Shown here in pieces: positions 53,483 through 64,000 of a stretch of 64,000 bases of DNA. Made by a program: the position numbers and the translations under genes. The stretch lies in assembly GCA_029243165.1 (NCBI GenBank), contig JAQWSN010000024.1, positions 1-64,000 of the forward strand. The letters run 5' to 3'. This DNA comes from Flavobacteriaceae bacterium. Lineage in GTDB: Bacteria; Bacteroidota; Bacteroidia; Flavobacteriales; Flavobacteriaceae. The notes under the pieces were generated by a model. It ran no database searches, was not told the DNA's origin, and saw only the letters and a program-made list of their open reading frames with translations. The stretch's first letter is position 1. Each line of letters begins with the position of its first letter.

Positions 53483-54515
53483 AATAGGTTTCAAGTAGTG
53501 TATTTCCAAATTTTTCCTTTTCAGAGGATACATTTTTAAATTCAGGGGATTTAATTCCCTCCCTTAATTCATTCTCTGAAGTAAAGACTCTGGCTTCATC
53601 CCACAAGTTTTGCTCAATAAAATGATCTAGTGTTTTTTGTCCACCTTCTACAATAACGGATAAAACACTTCGATCATAACAAAATTTCATAAGTGTGTTT
53701 AGGTTGAAAGGATTTAAAACCACATGCTCTTTACGATTTTTCAAAGATCGATTAGCTATTTGTTTATTAAAAATGATACTGGATAATTCATCTTGTAAAA
53801 TAGTGGCATCTAGAGGAATTCTGTCTGAAGGGTCAAGTATCAAGCGTAAAGGGTTATTCCCAGGCCATTCTCTTGTATTCAAAATGGGATTGTCTTCAAT
53901 TACAGTTTGAATTCCAACCAAAATAGAAGATTCTTGACTTCTCCACTGATGAACTTTTTGTCTTGCTAGTTTATTTGATATCCAAAAAGGACGGCGAGTT
54001 TCTTTTTTTAAGGGAGCGATAAAGCGATCTTGAGTTTGTGCCCATTTTAAAATAATGTAGGGTCGCTTTTTTTTATGAAAGGTGTAAAATCTGCGATTTA
54101 AAAATTCAGCCTCTTTTCTTAAGACTCCTTCAATGACTTCAATACCAGCCCTTTGAAGTTTTACAATGCCTTGACCAGCTACTTGTGGATTTGGATCTTT
54201 TGATGCAATTACAACCCTATTGATTCCGTGTTTTATTATTAAATCTGCACATGGAGGGGTTTTTCCGAAATGAGAACAAGGCTCTAGATTTACATAAAGA
54301 GTGGCATCGGATAAAAGGGATTTATCGATGACTTGTTTGATTGCATTAACCTCGGCATGGGCTTCCCCAGCTTTTTGATGCCATCCTTCTCCAATGATTT
54401 TATGCTTGTAAACCACAACCGACCCCACCAAAGGGTTTGGATAGGTATTACCTAGTGCGCTTTCCGCTAAAGAAAGACAGCGTTGCATGAAGCGAATATG
54501 CTCGTTATGGCTCAA
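53475..54515 (-). CDS. ribD: Riboflavin biosynthesis protein RibD, probable TTG start
   Basis: Bifunctional enzyme: N-terminal deaminase (zinc motifs GEAHAEVNAI and LEPCSHFGKTPPCADL) and C-terminal reductase (LKWAQTQDRFIAP, WRSQESSILVGIQTVIEDNP). The frame is open to 54686, but family homology begins only about six residues before RCLSLAESALGNTYPNP. TTG at 54513-54515 gives MSHNEHIRFMQRC, a family-like N-terminus (346 aa). ATG at 54488 is nine codons further in and also possible. Starting at 54686 would overlap the divergent acetyltransferase gene. Confidence 0.88.
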   Translation of the reverse strand: MSHNEHIRFMQRCLSLAESALGNTYPNPLVGSVVVYKHKIIGEGWHQKAGEAHAEVNAIKQVIDKSLLSDATLYVNLEPCSHFGKTPPCADLIIKHGINRVVIASKDPNPQVAGQGIVKLQRAGIEVIEGVLRKEAEFLNRRFYTFHKKKRPYIILKWAQTQDRFIAPLKKETRRPFWISNKLARQKVHQWRSQESSILVGIQTVIEDNPILNTREWPGNNPLRLILDPSDRIPLDATILQDELSSIIFNKQIANRSLKNRKEHVVLNPFNLNTLMKFCYDRSVLSVIVEGGQKTLDHFIEQNLWDEARVFTSENELREGIKSPEFKNVSSEKEKFGNTLLETYFR

Positions 54516-54586
54516 AAATAAAATATTTTGGTGTGTAGTGTTAACTACATCATAATTGGGGTTAAATTTATGACAAAAATTGAGTA

Positions 54587-55062
54587 ATGAAGATTCGAGC
54601 CATAGAGAATAAAGATAACACAGCTTTGGCGGTAGCAATTCGTAAGGTTTTGATTGAACTGGGAGTCCCCAAGGTGGGTACAGCATACGAGGACGAAGAG
54701 CTTGACGCTATGTTTGAGGCCTATGAAAATGAACGATCCATTTATTATGTGGTTGAAAATGATCAAAAAATCATGGGAGGAGCAGGGATAGCTCCCTTGG
54801 AAAAGGGAAACCCTTCTGTTTGTGAATTGCAAAAAATGTATTTTTTACCCGAGGCTCGTGGAAAGGGTTTGGGAAAACAAATGATACAAATGTGTTTGAA
54901 CTTTGCAAAGGCAAATGATTTTGAACAGTGCTACATAGAAACCTTACCCATAATGCAAGAGGCTCAAAAACTTTACATTAAAACAGGTTTTGAATACATC
55001 GATCACGCTTTAGGGGATACTGGACATTCCTCATGTCAAATTAGGTTGATTAAGTCCTTGTA

Positions 55063-55063
<1 letters not shown>
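54587..55063 (+). CDS. GNAT-family N-acetyltransferase
   Basis: 158 aa. MYFLPEARGKGLGKQMIQMCLNFA is the CoA-binding motif; the protein also has KIMGGAGIAPLEKG and LYIKTGFEYIDHAL. The end overlaps the prmC start by one base (TAATG), so they are translationally coupled. Substrate unknown. Confidence 0.9.
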
Positions 55064-57916
<2,853 letters not shown>

Positions 57917-58008
57917 TTTGTTACATTTGTAACAAAATTTTAAATAATGTCCATAATGCCATTTTTTTTTACCACACCTTAGGGTTTAACTAATATTGTC
58001 AAGTTAAA

Positions 58009-58533
58009 ATGTTAGACTTTCTATCGAATCTTGTAATGCGATTTCGCCTTAAAGAGAAATTAAAGCATGTTTCCTCTCAATCGAAGGAAGTAAACAAGGC
58101 CTTTAATTCACTTCTTATTTTATGTAATGAGGATGAGATTTATCAGGAAAAAATTTTCCTAAAATTGGCAAAACAATTCGGAATTAAGTCTCAAAAGGTA
58201 ACCCTAGTAGTTTTAAGTAAAAAAGAGTCAGAAGAAACAAAAGTAATGAAAGTAAAAACTCATTTTTTTTCTAGAAAATCAGTAGGTTTTTTTGGAAAAT
58301 TACCTAATTCTTCAACTGAATTATTTCAAGAACGTTTTGATTTGCAAATCAATTTTTTTAACGAGCGATCCGTTTTTCATGAATTGATTAGTGTTTCTTG
58401 TAATTCAGTCCTTCGTGTCGGATTTTCAAAATCCAATCAACAAATCAATGATTTGATTTTGGACATTGATTTAAATCAACACAAACTCTTTCTCAAAGAA
58501 ACCGAAAGGTACCTCAAGGCAATGTTAAATTAA
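58009..58533 (+). CDS. DUF6913-type protein of unknown function
   Basis: 174 aa, basic, no signal peptide. Contains NSLLILCNEDEIYQEKIFLK, FFGKLPNS and SVSCNSVLRVGFSKSNQQINDLIL, which agree with the flavobacterial DUF6913 family as I remember it. It lies 8 bases before dapA and is likely co-transcribed. About 90 bases to ligA. Function unknown. Confidence 0.8.
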   Translation: MLDFLSNLVMRFRLKEKLKHVSSQSKEVNKAFNSLLILCNEDEIYQEKIFLKLAKQFGIKSQKVTLVVLSKKESEETKVMKVKTHFFSRKSVGFFGKLPNSSTELFQERFDLQINFFNERSVFHELISVSCNSVLRVGFSKSNQQINDLILDIDLNQHKLFLKETERYLKAMLN

Positions 58534-58540
58534 TTGGAGT

Positions 58541-59416
58541 ATGAATTTTAAAGGTTTAGGAGTTGCAATGATAACTCCATTTACGGCAGAGGGTTTGGTA
58601 GATTATGCAGCAATACCTAGAGTGGTAGAAAATATTACAACGGGTAGGGCAGATTATTTAGTTCTCATGGGGACTACTGCGGAAGCTGCCTGCTTATCTT
58701 TTGAAGAAAGACAACTTATTATCAAAGCGGTAATTGATGCTAATCAAAACAAGCTACCACTGGTTATTGGTATTGGTGGTAATAATACTGCAAAGGTAGT
58801 TGAAGAAATCCAAAAGACAGACTTGACCCATTTTCAGGCTATTTTGTCCGTTTCTCCGTATTACAATAAACCCACTCAAGAAGGAATTTATCAGCACTTT
58901 AAAAAAATAGCCAATGCAAGTCCTTTACCTATTGTAGTGTACAATGTTCCCTCAAGAACAGGTTCAAACATAGAAGTAGATACTTTTGTTCGATTGGCAA
59001 CAGATTTTGACAATATCATTGCAATTAAAGAAGCCAGTGGCGAAATGAGTCATGCTGAAAATATTATTAAACATATCCCAGCCCATGTACAGGTTATTTC
59101 TGGTGATGATGCATTGACCTTGCCGATGCTTTTAGCCGGTGCAGTTGGAACGATATCTGTTTTGGGAAATGCATTGCCAGTCCCTATTATGAAAATGTTT
59201 CATTTTGTCTCCGAGGGTGAATTAACTAAAGCCTATGAATTACATTACCAGCTTTTGGATATCATTTCCCTTTTATTTGAAGAAGGAAACCCAACAGGAA
59301 TCAAAGCACTGATGGAAACTCTTTCATTGTGCAACAAAACGGTTCGGTTACCCCTAGTAAGTGCTTCAGAGGAGTTGTATTTTAAAATAGAAAAAGCCTT
59401 AGAACGTTCTTTTTAG
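58541..59416 (+). CDS. dapA: 4-hydroxy-tetrahydrodipicolinate synthase
   Basis: 291-aa TIM-barrel enzyme that condenses pyruvate with aspartate semialdehyde, first step of the diaminopimelate/lysine branch. Schiff-base Lys in NIIAIKEASGEMSH, catalytic Tyr in SVSPYYNKPTQEG, and GTTAEAACLSFEER near the N-terminus (family consensus GTTGE). Supplies DapF further upstream. Confidence 0.94.
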   Translation: MNFKGLGVAMITPFTAEGLVDYAAIPRVVENITTGRADYLVLMGTTAEAACLSFEERQLIIKAVIDANQNKLPLVIGIGGNNTAKVVEEIQKTDLTHFQAILSVSPYYNKPTQEGIYQHFKKIANASPLPIVVYNVPSRTGSNIEVDTFVRLATDFDNIIAIKEASGEMSHAENIIKHIPAHVQVISGDDALTLPMLLAGAVGTISVLGNALPVPIMKMFHFVSEGELTKAYELHYQLLDIISLLFEEGNPTGIKALMETLSLCNKTVRLPLVSASEELYFKIEKALERSF

Positions 59417-59501
59417 CTAGCATTTATCGGTTTGAGAATTCTTTAACACGACCTTAGCAATAAAAATTTCCATTCTCATTGATATTTAGTACTTTCGCAG
59501 C

Positions 59502-60329
59502 ATGAAATTAAAAGTGTTTCGAGTAACCCTTATTCTTTTGCTTGGATTGACTTCAGTCTCTTGTAGTGATTATCAAAAACTATTGAATAGTGATGATACA
59601 CCAACCAAATACAAAGAAGCTGAGGTTTACTACAACAACGGCGAATATCGAAAAGCAAATCGCCTACTCGAACAAATTTTGCCTAAATATCGTGGAAAAC
59701 CACAGGCTCAGCGTGTTATTTTCTTTTTTGCAGACAGTTATTTTCAAACGAAGAGTTATTATTTGGCAGCTTACCAATATGAAAATTTTGTCAAAACTTT
59801 TCCCAAAAGCGACCGTGTACAAGAAGCTACTTTTAAAGCTGCAAAAAGTTACTACTATCAGTCACCACGATTTAGTTTAGATCAAGAAGACACGTACACT
59901 GCTATCGAAAAATTACAAGTATTTCTAAACCTTTATCCCGATTCTGAATTTGCTGAGGAAGCGAACCAAATGATTGGCGAACTACAAGAAAAATTGGAAA
60001 AAAAGGATTTTGAAATTGCAAAACAATATTACACCATAAGAGATTACAAAGCTGCGATAAAAGCCAATGAAAATTTTATCTCAACCTATCCTGGCACCAA
60101 ATTTAGAGAGGAAGCACTTTACACCAAATTTATTTCTTCTTATGAAATTGCTGTAAACAGTATCAGTAATAAAAAACAAGAACGTTTTAAAGAACTGGTA
60201 CAACAATACAATACGATCATACGTTATTATCCTGAATCTTTGTTTTTAGAGGATTTGGATAAGAAAATATCTAAGATAAATGCAGACCTCGAATCAATTC
60301 AACAAGCTACATCAAAACAAACAAAATAA
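59502..60329 (+). CDS. bamD: Outer-membrane assembly lipoprotein BamD
   Basis: 275 aa. Signal peptide with lipobox ending TSVSC, then five TPR-like helical repeats (YNNGEYRKANRLLEQILPKY, YYLAAYQYENFVKTFP, YTIRDYKAAIKANENFISTY). Essential part of the BAM complex that folds barrels such as the TonB receptor. Begins the run bamD-rpoZ-coaBC-porD-recN. Confidence 0.93.
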   Translation: MKLKVFRVTLILLLGLTSVSCSDYQKLLNSDDTPTKYKEAEVYYNNGEYRKANRLLEQILPKYRGKPQAQRVIFFFADSYFQTKSYYLAAYQYENFVKTFPKSDRVQEATFKAAKSYYYQSPRFSLDQEDTYTAIEKLQVFLNLYPDSEFAEEANQMIGELQEKLEKKDFEIAKQYYTIRDYKAAIKANENFISTYPGTKFREEALYTKFISSYEIAVNSISNKKQERFKELVQQYNTIIRYYPESLFLEDLDKKISKINADLESIQQATSKQTK

Positions 60330-60332
60330 ATC

Positions 60333-60662
60333 ATGACAAAGTACAGAGAATCTAAAGCCGCTTTAACATCCAAAACATACAACAGAAATGAGATGGAAGG
60401 GACTACAGAAAATATCTATGAAGCTCTTTCAATCATTGCGAAGCGTTCGAATCAGATCAATCTAGACATCAAAAAAGAACTCCACGAAAAGCTAGAAGAG
60501 TTTGCTACTCATAATGATAGTTTGGAAGAAATTTTTGAAAACAAAGAGCAAATAGAAGTTTCTCGCTTTTACGAGCGTTTGCCAAAGCCACATGCTATGG
60601 CTATTGAAGAGTGGCTGAATGACAACATTTACCACCGTCATACAGACGATCCCAAAATCTAA
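60333..60662 (+). CDS. rpoZ: RNA polymerase omega-type subunit
   Basis: 109 aa, RNA polymerase Rpb6/omega family. Contains NIYEALSIIAKRSNQINLDIKKEL, characteristic of the Bacteroidota omega protein, which helps assemble RNA polymerase. It lies 3 bases after bamD and 4 before coaBC. Omega is also the expected binding site for ppGpp in other bacteria; not shown here. Confidence 0.88.
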   Translation: MTKYRESKAALTSKTYNRNEMEGTTENIYEALSIIAKRSNQINLDIKKELHEKLEEFATHNDSLEEIFENKEQIEVSRFYERLPKPHAMAIEEWLNDNIYHRHTDDPKI

Positions 60663-60666
60663 AACA

Positions 60667-61869
60667 ATGAGTTTATTAGGCGGCAAGAAAATTTTACTCG
60701 GAATTTCGGGGGGAATTGCTGCTTATAAAACCCCATTGTTAGTTAGAGCTCTTGTCCAGCTGGGTGCAGAAGTAAAGGTTGTCATGACCCCTTCTTCAAA
60801 AGATTTTGTTACCCCACTAACGCTGTCAACACTCTCAAAAAATGCCGTTTTATCAACTTTTATTGCCGAAGACCAAGACAATCCGTCTTGGAATGATCAC
60901 GTAGCTTTGGGTGCATGGGCTGATGTATTTCTGATTGCTCCTGCCACTTCTAACACTTTATCTGCCATGGCACAAGGCAGGTGTAACAACCTTCTTTTGG
61001 CGGTTTACTTATCGGCAAAATGTCCTGTTTTTATTGCCCCAGCAATGGATTTGGATATGTATGCTCACCCATCCAATCAGAAAAATATGAAAACCTTAGA
61101 AGGCTATGGGAATCATGTTTTACCGGTAGGAGACGGTTTTTTAGCAAGCGGTCTTGAAGGTAAGGGTCGGATGCTTGAGCCAAATCAAATTGTGTCTAAT
61201 TTGGTGTCGTTTTTCAATCCAAAACTTCCACTTCAAGGAAAAAAAATTCTTATTACCGCTGGGCCTACTCACGAAGCTATTGATCCTGTCAGGTATGTTG
61301 GAAATCATTCATCAGGAAAAATGGGATTTGCTTTGGCTGAAGTGGCTCTTGAGATGGGAGCTGAGGTCATTTTAATTTCAGGGCCTAGTGCTGAAAAACT
61401 GAACCATCCTTCTTTGAAACTGATTAAAATTGTGAGTGCCGAAGAGATGTTGCACCAAGTTAAAAAGTATTATGATGACGTTGATATCGCAATTGCTGCT
61501 GCTGCAGTAGCAGATTTTAAACCGAGGCATACCGCTTCTGAAAAGTTGAAAAAGCAAGAAGGAATTGAGGCTATTTTATTAACGCCTACAGAAGATGTTT
61601 TAGCCTTTATGGGTCACACTAAAAAGAATCAGGTATTAATTGGATTTGCTCTTGAAACTGAAAACGAATTGGAAAATGCCAAAGCGAAATTAAGTAAGAA
61701 AAACTTAAATGGCATTGTGCTCAACTCGCTTCGAGACAAAGAGGCTGGTTTTTCTGTAAAGACAAATAAAATAACGTTTATCCATGCTGACCAACGAATT
61801 GAAAACTTCCCGCTTCAATCTAAGTTGGAATGTGCCTATCGTATTTTTGAACAAATCTTATCCCTATGA
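60667..61869 (+). CDS. coaBC: Bifunctional phosphopantothenoylcysteine decarboxylase/synthase
   Basis: 400 aa. N-terminal CoaC flavoprotein decarboxylase: KKILLGISGGIAAYKTPLLVR, catalytic His in SWNDHVALGAWA, PATSNTLSAMAQG and PAMDLDMY. C-terminal CoaB ligase: AGPTHEAIDPVRYVGNHSSGKMG. Second and third steps after pantothenate in CoA synthesis (PanB product route). ATG at 60667, as the frame reaching back to 60619 overlaps rpoZ. Four-base overlap with porD. Confidence 0.95.
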   Translation: MSLLGGKKILLGISGGIAAYKTPLLVRALVQLGAEVKVVMTPSSKDFVTPLTLSTLSKNAVLSTFIAEDQDNPSWNDHVALGAWADVFLIAPATSNTLSAMAQGRCNNLLLAVYLSAKCPVFIAPAMDLDMYAHPSNQKNMKTLEGYGNHVLPVGDGFLASGLEGKGRMLEPNQIVSNLVSFFNPKLPLQGKKILITAGPTHEAIDPVRYVGNHSSGKMGFALAEVALEMGAEVILISGPSAEKLNHPSLKLIKIVSAEEMLHQVKKYYDDVDIAIAAAAVADFKPRHTASEKLKKQEGIEAILLTPTEDVLAFMGHTKKNQVLIGFALETENELENAKAKLSKKNLNGIVLNSLRDKEAGFSVKTNKITFIHADQRIENFPLQSKLECAYRIFEQILSL

Positions 61870-62756
61870 GAAACTTTATTACCTTTTTAATTGCGATGGC
61901 TTTTTGGGATTCATCAAACGCCCAAGAACTCAACGCCCAAGTAATTGTTAATTCTGATCTAGTCAATCAAACCAATCAACAAATTTTCAAAACCTTGGAG
62001 CGCTCTTTGAATGAATTTATGAATACTCAAGTTTGGACAAATCAGGAACTTTTAAGTCAAGAAAAAATAACCTGTTCTTTTGTTTTCAATCTTACAGGGT
62101 ACAACAATGACCAGTTTGAGGCAACGCTTCAGGTACAGTCACAGCGTCCCGTTTTTGATTCAAATTATGACACTCCTATTTTAAATTTTTTAGATCGGGA
62201 TGTTGTATTTAGTTATCAGGAATTTCAACCCCTCTTTTTCAATCAGTCCAGTTTTGAATCCAATTTAGTTTCCCTTATGAGTTTTTACGCCTTTGTCATT
62301 TTAGGTTTGGATGCGGATACATTTGTGGAAAATGGAGGAAGTGAAAATTATGAACGAGCGCTTCAAGTAGTAAATTTAGCTCAGGTAACTTCAAGAAAAG
62401 GGTGGAGGCCTTCAGACGGAACGAGAAATCGTTTTTGGATGATTGATAATTTACGCTCGAATACGTTTAGAGAGTACAGACAAACTTTGTATCAATACCA
62501 CAGAAAGGGCTTAGATCAGATGACTAAAGTTCCTTTGGAAGGCAAAGAAACCATCATGGAAGCGATTCAAGGACTAGAACCCCTTTTTCTAAGAAGACCC
62601 AATGCGTTTCTACTTCAGATTTTTTTCGATGCAAAAGTGGAGGAAATTGTTAATTTATTCAAAGAAGGTCCCAAAGTAGAATTTAAGTCCACTGAAGCAG
62701 TACTTAAAAAAATTGCACCTTTTTTTGGATCTAGATGGAAGCAAATAAAAGCGTAA
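61866..62756 (+). CDS. porD: DUF4835 protein, type IX secretion component PorD
   Basis: 296 aa with a cleavable signal (ends SSNAQELNAQVIVN). The DUF4835 pattern includes LMSFYAFVILGLDADTF and NRFWMIDNLRSNTFREYRQ. PorD proteins are needed for the gliding/type IX secretion machinery of Bacteroidota; the exact place in the complex is not known. Between coaBC and recN as in related genomes. Confidence 0.9.
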   Translation: MRNFITFLIAMAFWDSSNAQELNAQVIVNSDLVNQTNQQIFKTLERSLNEFMNTQVWTNQELLSQEKITCSFVFNLTGYNNDQFEATLQVQSQRPVFDSNYDTPILNFLDRDVVFSYQEFQPLFFNQSSFESNLVSLMSFYAFVILGLDADTFVENGGSENYERALQVVNLAQVTSRKGWRPSDGTRNRFWMIDNLRSNTFREYRQTLYQYHRKGLDQMTKVPLEGKETIMEAIQGLEPLFLRRPNAFLLQIFFDAKVEEIVNLFKEGPKVEFKSTEAVLKKIAPFFGSRWKQIKA

Positions 62757-62807
62757 TTTTCCTTAATATCCCTATCTTTAATTTTTAAATTGTTTAATTG
62801 AAAAGCC

Positions 62808-64000
62808 TTGCTAACACAGCTGACAATAAAAAATTTCGCTTTAATTGAAGAACTGGAAGCTTCCTTTTCTTCTGGGATGACTTGCATCACGGGTGAAACT
62901 GGAGCTGGTAAATCAATTCTTCTTGGGGGTTTGTCTTTAGTACTTGGAAAACGAGCCGACCTTTCTTCATTGCTAAATCCAAATAAAAAATGCATCGTAG
63001 AGGCTTCTTTTCAAATTGAGGCCTATGCTTTGGAAACTCTTTTTGAAAACTTAGATGTTGATTATGAGAGTCAAACCATATTGCGTCGCGAAATTTTGCC
63101 TCAAGGAAAATCACGAGCATTTATTAATGACACTCCAGTGACCTTGAATGTCTTGGAACAAATTAGTTTGCACTTGATCGACCTGCATTCACAAAATGAT
63201 ACAAGTAGTTTGTTGAGAAATGAATATCAATTTAAAGTTTTAGATGCCTTAGCCAACAATAAAGCACTATTGTCAAAATATGAAGTAGCTCATTCTGAAT
63301 ACAAGTTGACTCAGAAACAATACCAGGAGGTAACTCAGGAGTATGAAAAAGCAAAAGCCTCTCATGAGTTAGATGATTTTTTGTATCAGGAACTGCTGAA
63401 GTTAAATCTTCAGGAAGGAATGCATGAAAATTTGGAAAGTAAACACAGCGCTCTTATTCATGTAGACTATTTACAATCAACACTGGCTGAAGCAGTTCAG
63501 CTTTTGGAGAACGAATCTACTGGAATACTTGATCAGTTGTTAAAGCTCCGAGGCCTTGCTTCAGGTCTGGAACAGAAATCCAGCCGTTTTACAACCTTGC
63601 AAGAACGCTTTACCAGTATGTTTATTGAAGCCGAAGACCTTTTAGCAGAATGCAAACTTCAATTGGAAAATTTAGAAACAAATCCTGAAGAATTAGAAAA
63701 ATTACAATTCAAATTAGATCTTTTGAATCGTCAGATGCAAAAACATAAAGTAAATTCTGTTTCAGATCTTATTAAAATTGAAAAGCAATTGGCAGAACGT
63801 CTGAAAAAGACCTTGAATGTAAGTTCTCAACTTGATGAACTTAAAAAAACAGAAAAAAAGCTTGAAAAATTACTTCATAGTCTAGTAAAAAAATTGACTC
63901 AATCAAGAAAAGGAGCAGTCCAAATCCTTGAAAAGGAGCTGAGTGGTTTGGTGTCAAAAATGGGAATGAAAGAGGCTTTTTTTAAAATTGAACTTTTTCC
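62808..64000 (+). CDS. recN: DNA repair protein RecN, 3' end outside window, TTG start
   Basis: SMC-like ATPase for double-strand-break repair. The N-terminus LTQLTIKNFALIEELEASFS and Walker A CITGETGAGKSILLGGL are typical, and a long coiled-coil region follows to the window edge. An in-frame TGA (62799-62801) closes the upstream side and no ATG lies between it and the homology, so TTG at 62808 is the start. No stop is reached before 64000. The last visible residues are still in the coiled coil. Confidence 0.93.
   Translation, partial: MLTQLTIKNFALIEELEASFSSGMTCITGETGAGKSILLGGLSLVLGKRADLSSLLNPNKKCIVEASFQIEAYALETLFENLDVDYESQTILRREILPQGKSRAFINDTPVTLNVLEQISLHLIDLHSQNDTSSLLRNEYQFKVLDALANNKALLSKYEVAHSEYKLTQKQYQEVTQEYEKAKASHELDDFLYQELLKLNLQEGMHENLESKHSALIHVDYLQSTLAEAVQLLENESTGILDQLLKLRGLASGLEQKSSRFTTLQERFTSMFIEAEDLLAECKLQLENLETNPEELEKLQFKLDLLNRQMQKHKVNSVSDLIKIEKQLAERLKKTLNVSSQLDELKKTEKKLEKLLHSLVKKLTQSRKGAVQILEKELSGLVSKMGMKEAFFKIELF

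Overview
This is an AT-rich chromosomal window from a member of the Bacteroidota, almost certainly order Flavobacteriales. The signs are a DnaJ with only two zinc motifs, a type IX secretion gene (porD), the flavobacterial order trmD-degP-dapF-mltG-rsmI-dnaA-ribD-prmC-ligA, a complete menaquinone cluster, several Bacteroidota-only small protein families, and promoters of the Bacteroidota type (TTG, then about 19-20 bases, then TAnnTTTG). I count 67 protein genes, of which dnaJ (5' end cut) and recN (3' end cut) run off the window. I see no rRNA, tRNA, CRISPR array, insertion sequence or prophage. Nearly everything is core housekeeping and no gene-free stretch exceeds 300 bases.

Layout. 1-6.6 kb: dnaJ, a small MscS channel, a sigma-54 activator, a secreted M28 peptidase, a MATE exporter, a broken small gene and a PAP2 phosphatase. 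6.5-10.4 kb, minus strand: aldose epimerase, MsrA, a broken membrane-protein gene, and a secreted pair (159-aa protein plus YHYH lipoprotein). 10.4-16.2 kb, minus: the leucine operon leuA-leuC-leuD-second 2-isopropylmalate synthase-like gene-leuB. 16.3-19.4 kb: a helical-repeat protein, an RluA-type pseudouridine synthase and panB. 19.5-30 kb, plus: dnaK, then menaquinone biosynthesis (hotdog thioesterase, menF, menD, menB, menA, menC, CPBP protease, menE). 30-38 kb: biotin-dependent carboxyltransferase, a small membrane protein with ettA, fumC and a TonB-dependent receptor. 38-42 kb, minus: thrS-infC-rpmI-rplT. 42-48 kb, minus: murQ, icd, rplS, trmD, degP. 48-55 kb: dapF, mltG, rsmI-like, phosphatase, dnaA, ribD. 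55-64 kb, plus: prmC, ligA, dapA, bamD, rpoZ, coaBC, porD, recN.

Most unusual result: four otherwise intact reading frames each carry one in-frame stop codon: a 74-codon hypothetical (TAA), a DUF2306-like membrane protein (TGA), leuA (TAA at codon 5) and the ribosomal protein gene rpmI (TAA at codon 37 of 65). A real nonsense mutation in rpmI is hard to accept, so base-level errors in this assembly, or stop-codon suppression, should be tested before any is called a pseudogene. Other points: infC appears to start at ATA, recN and probably ribD start at TTG, and a sigma-54-like promoter with CTGTCA direct repeats precedes dnaK. I found no convincing new defence, mobile or biosynthetic system here.
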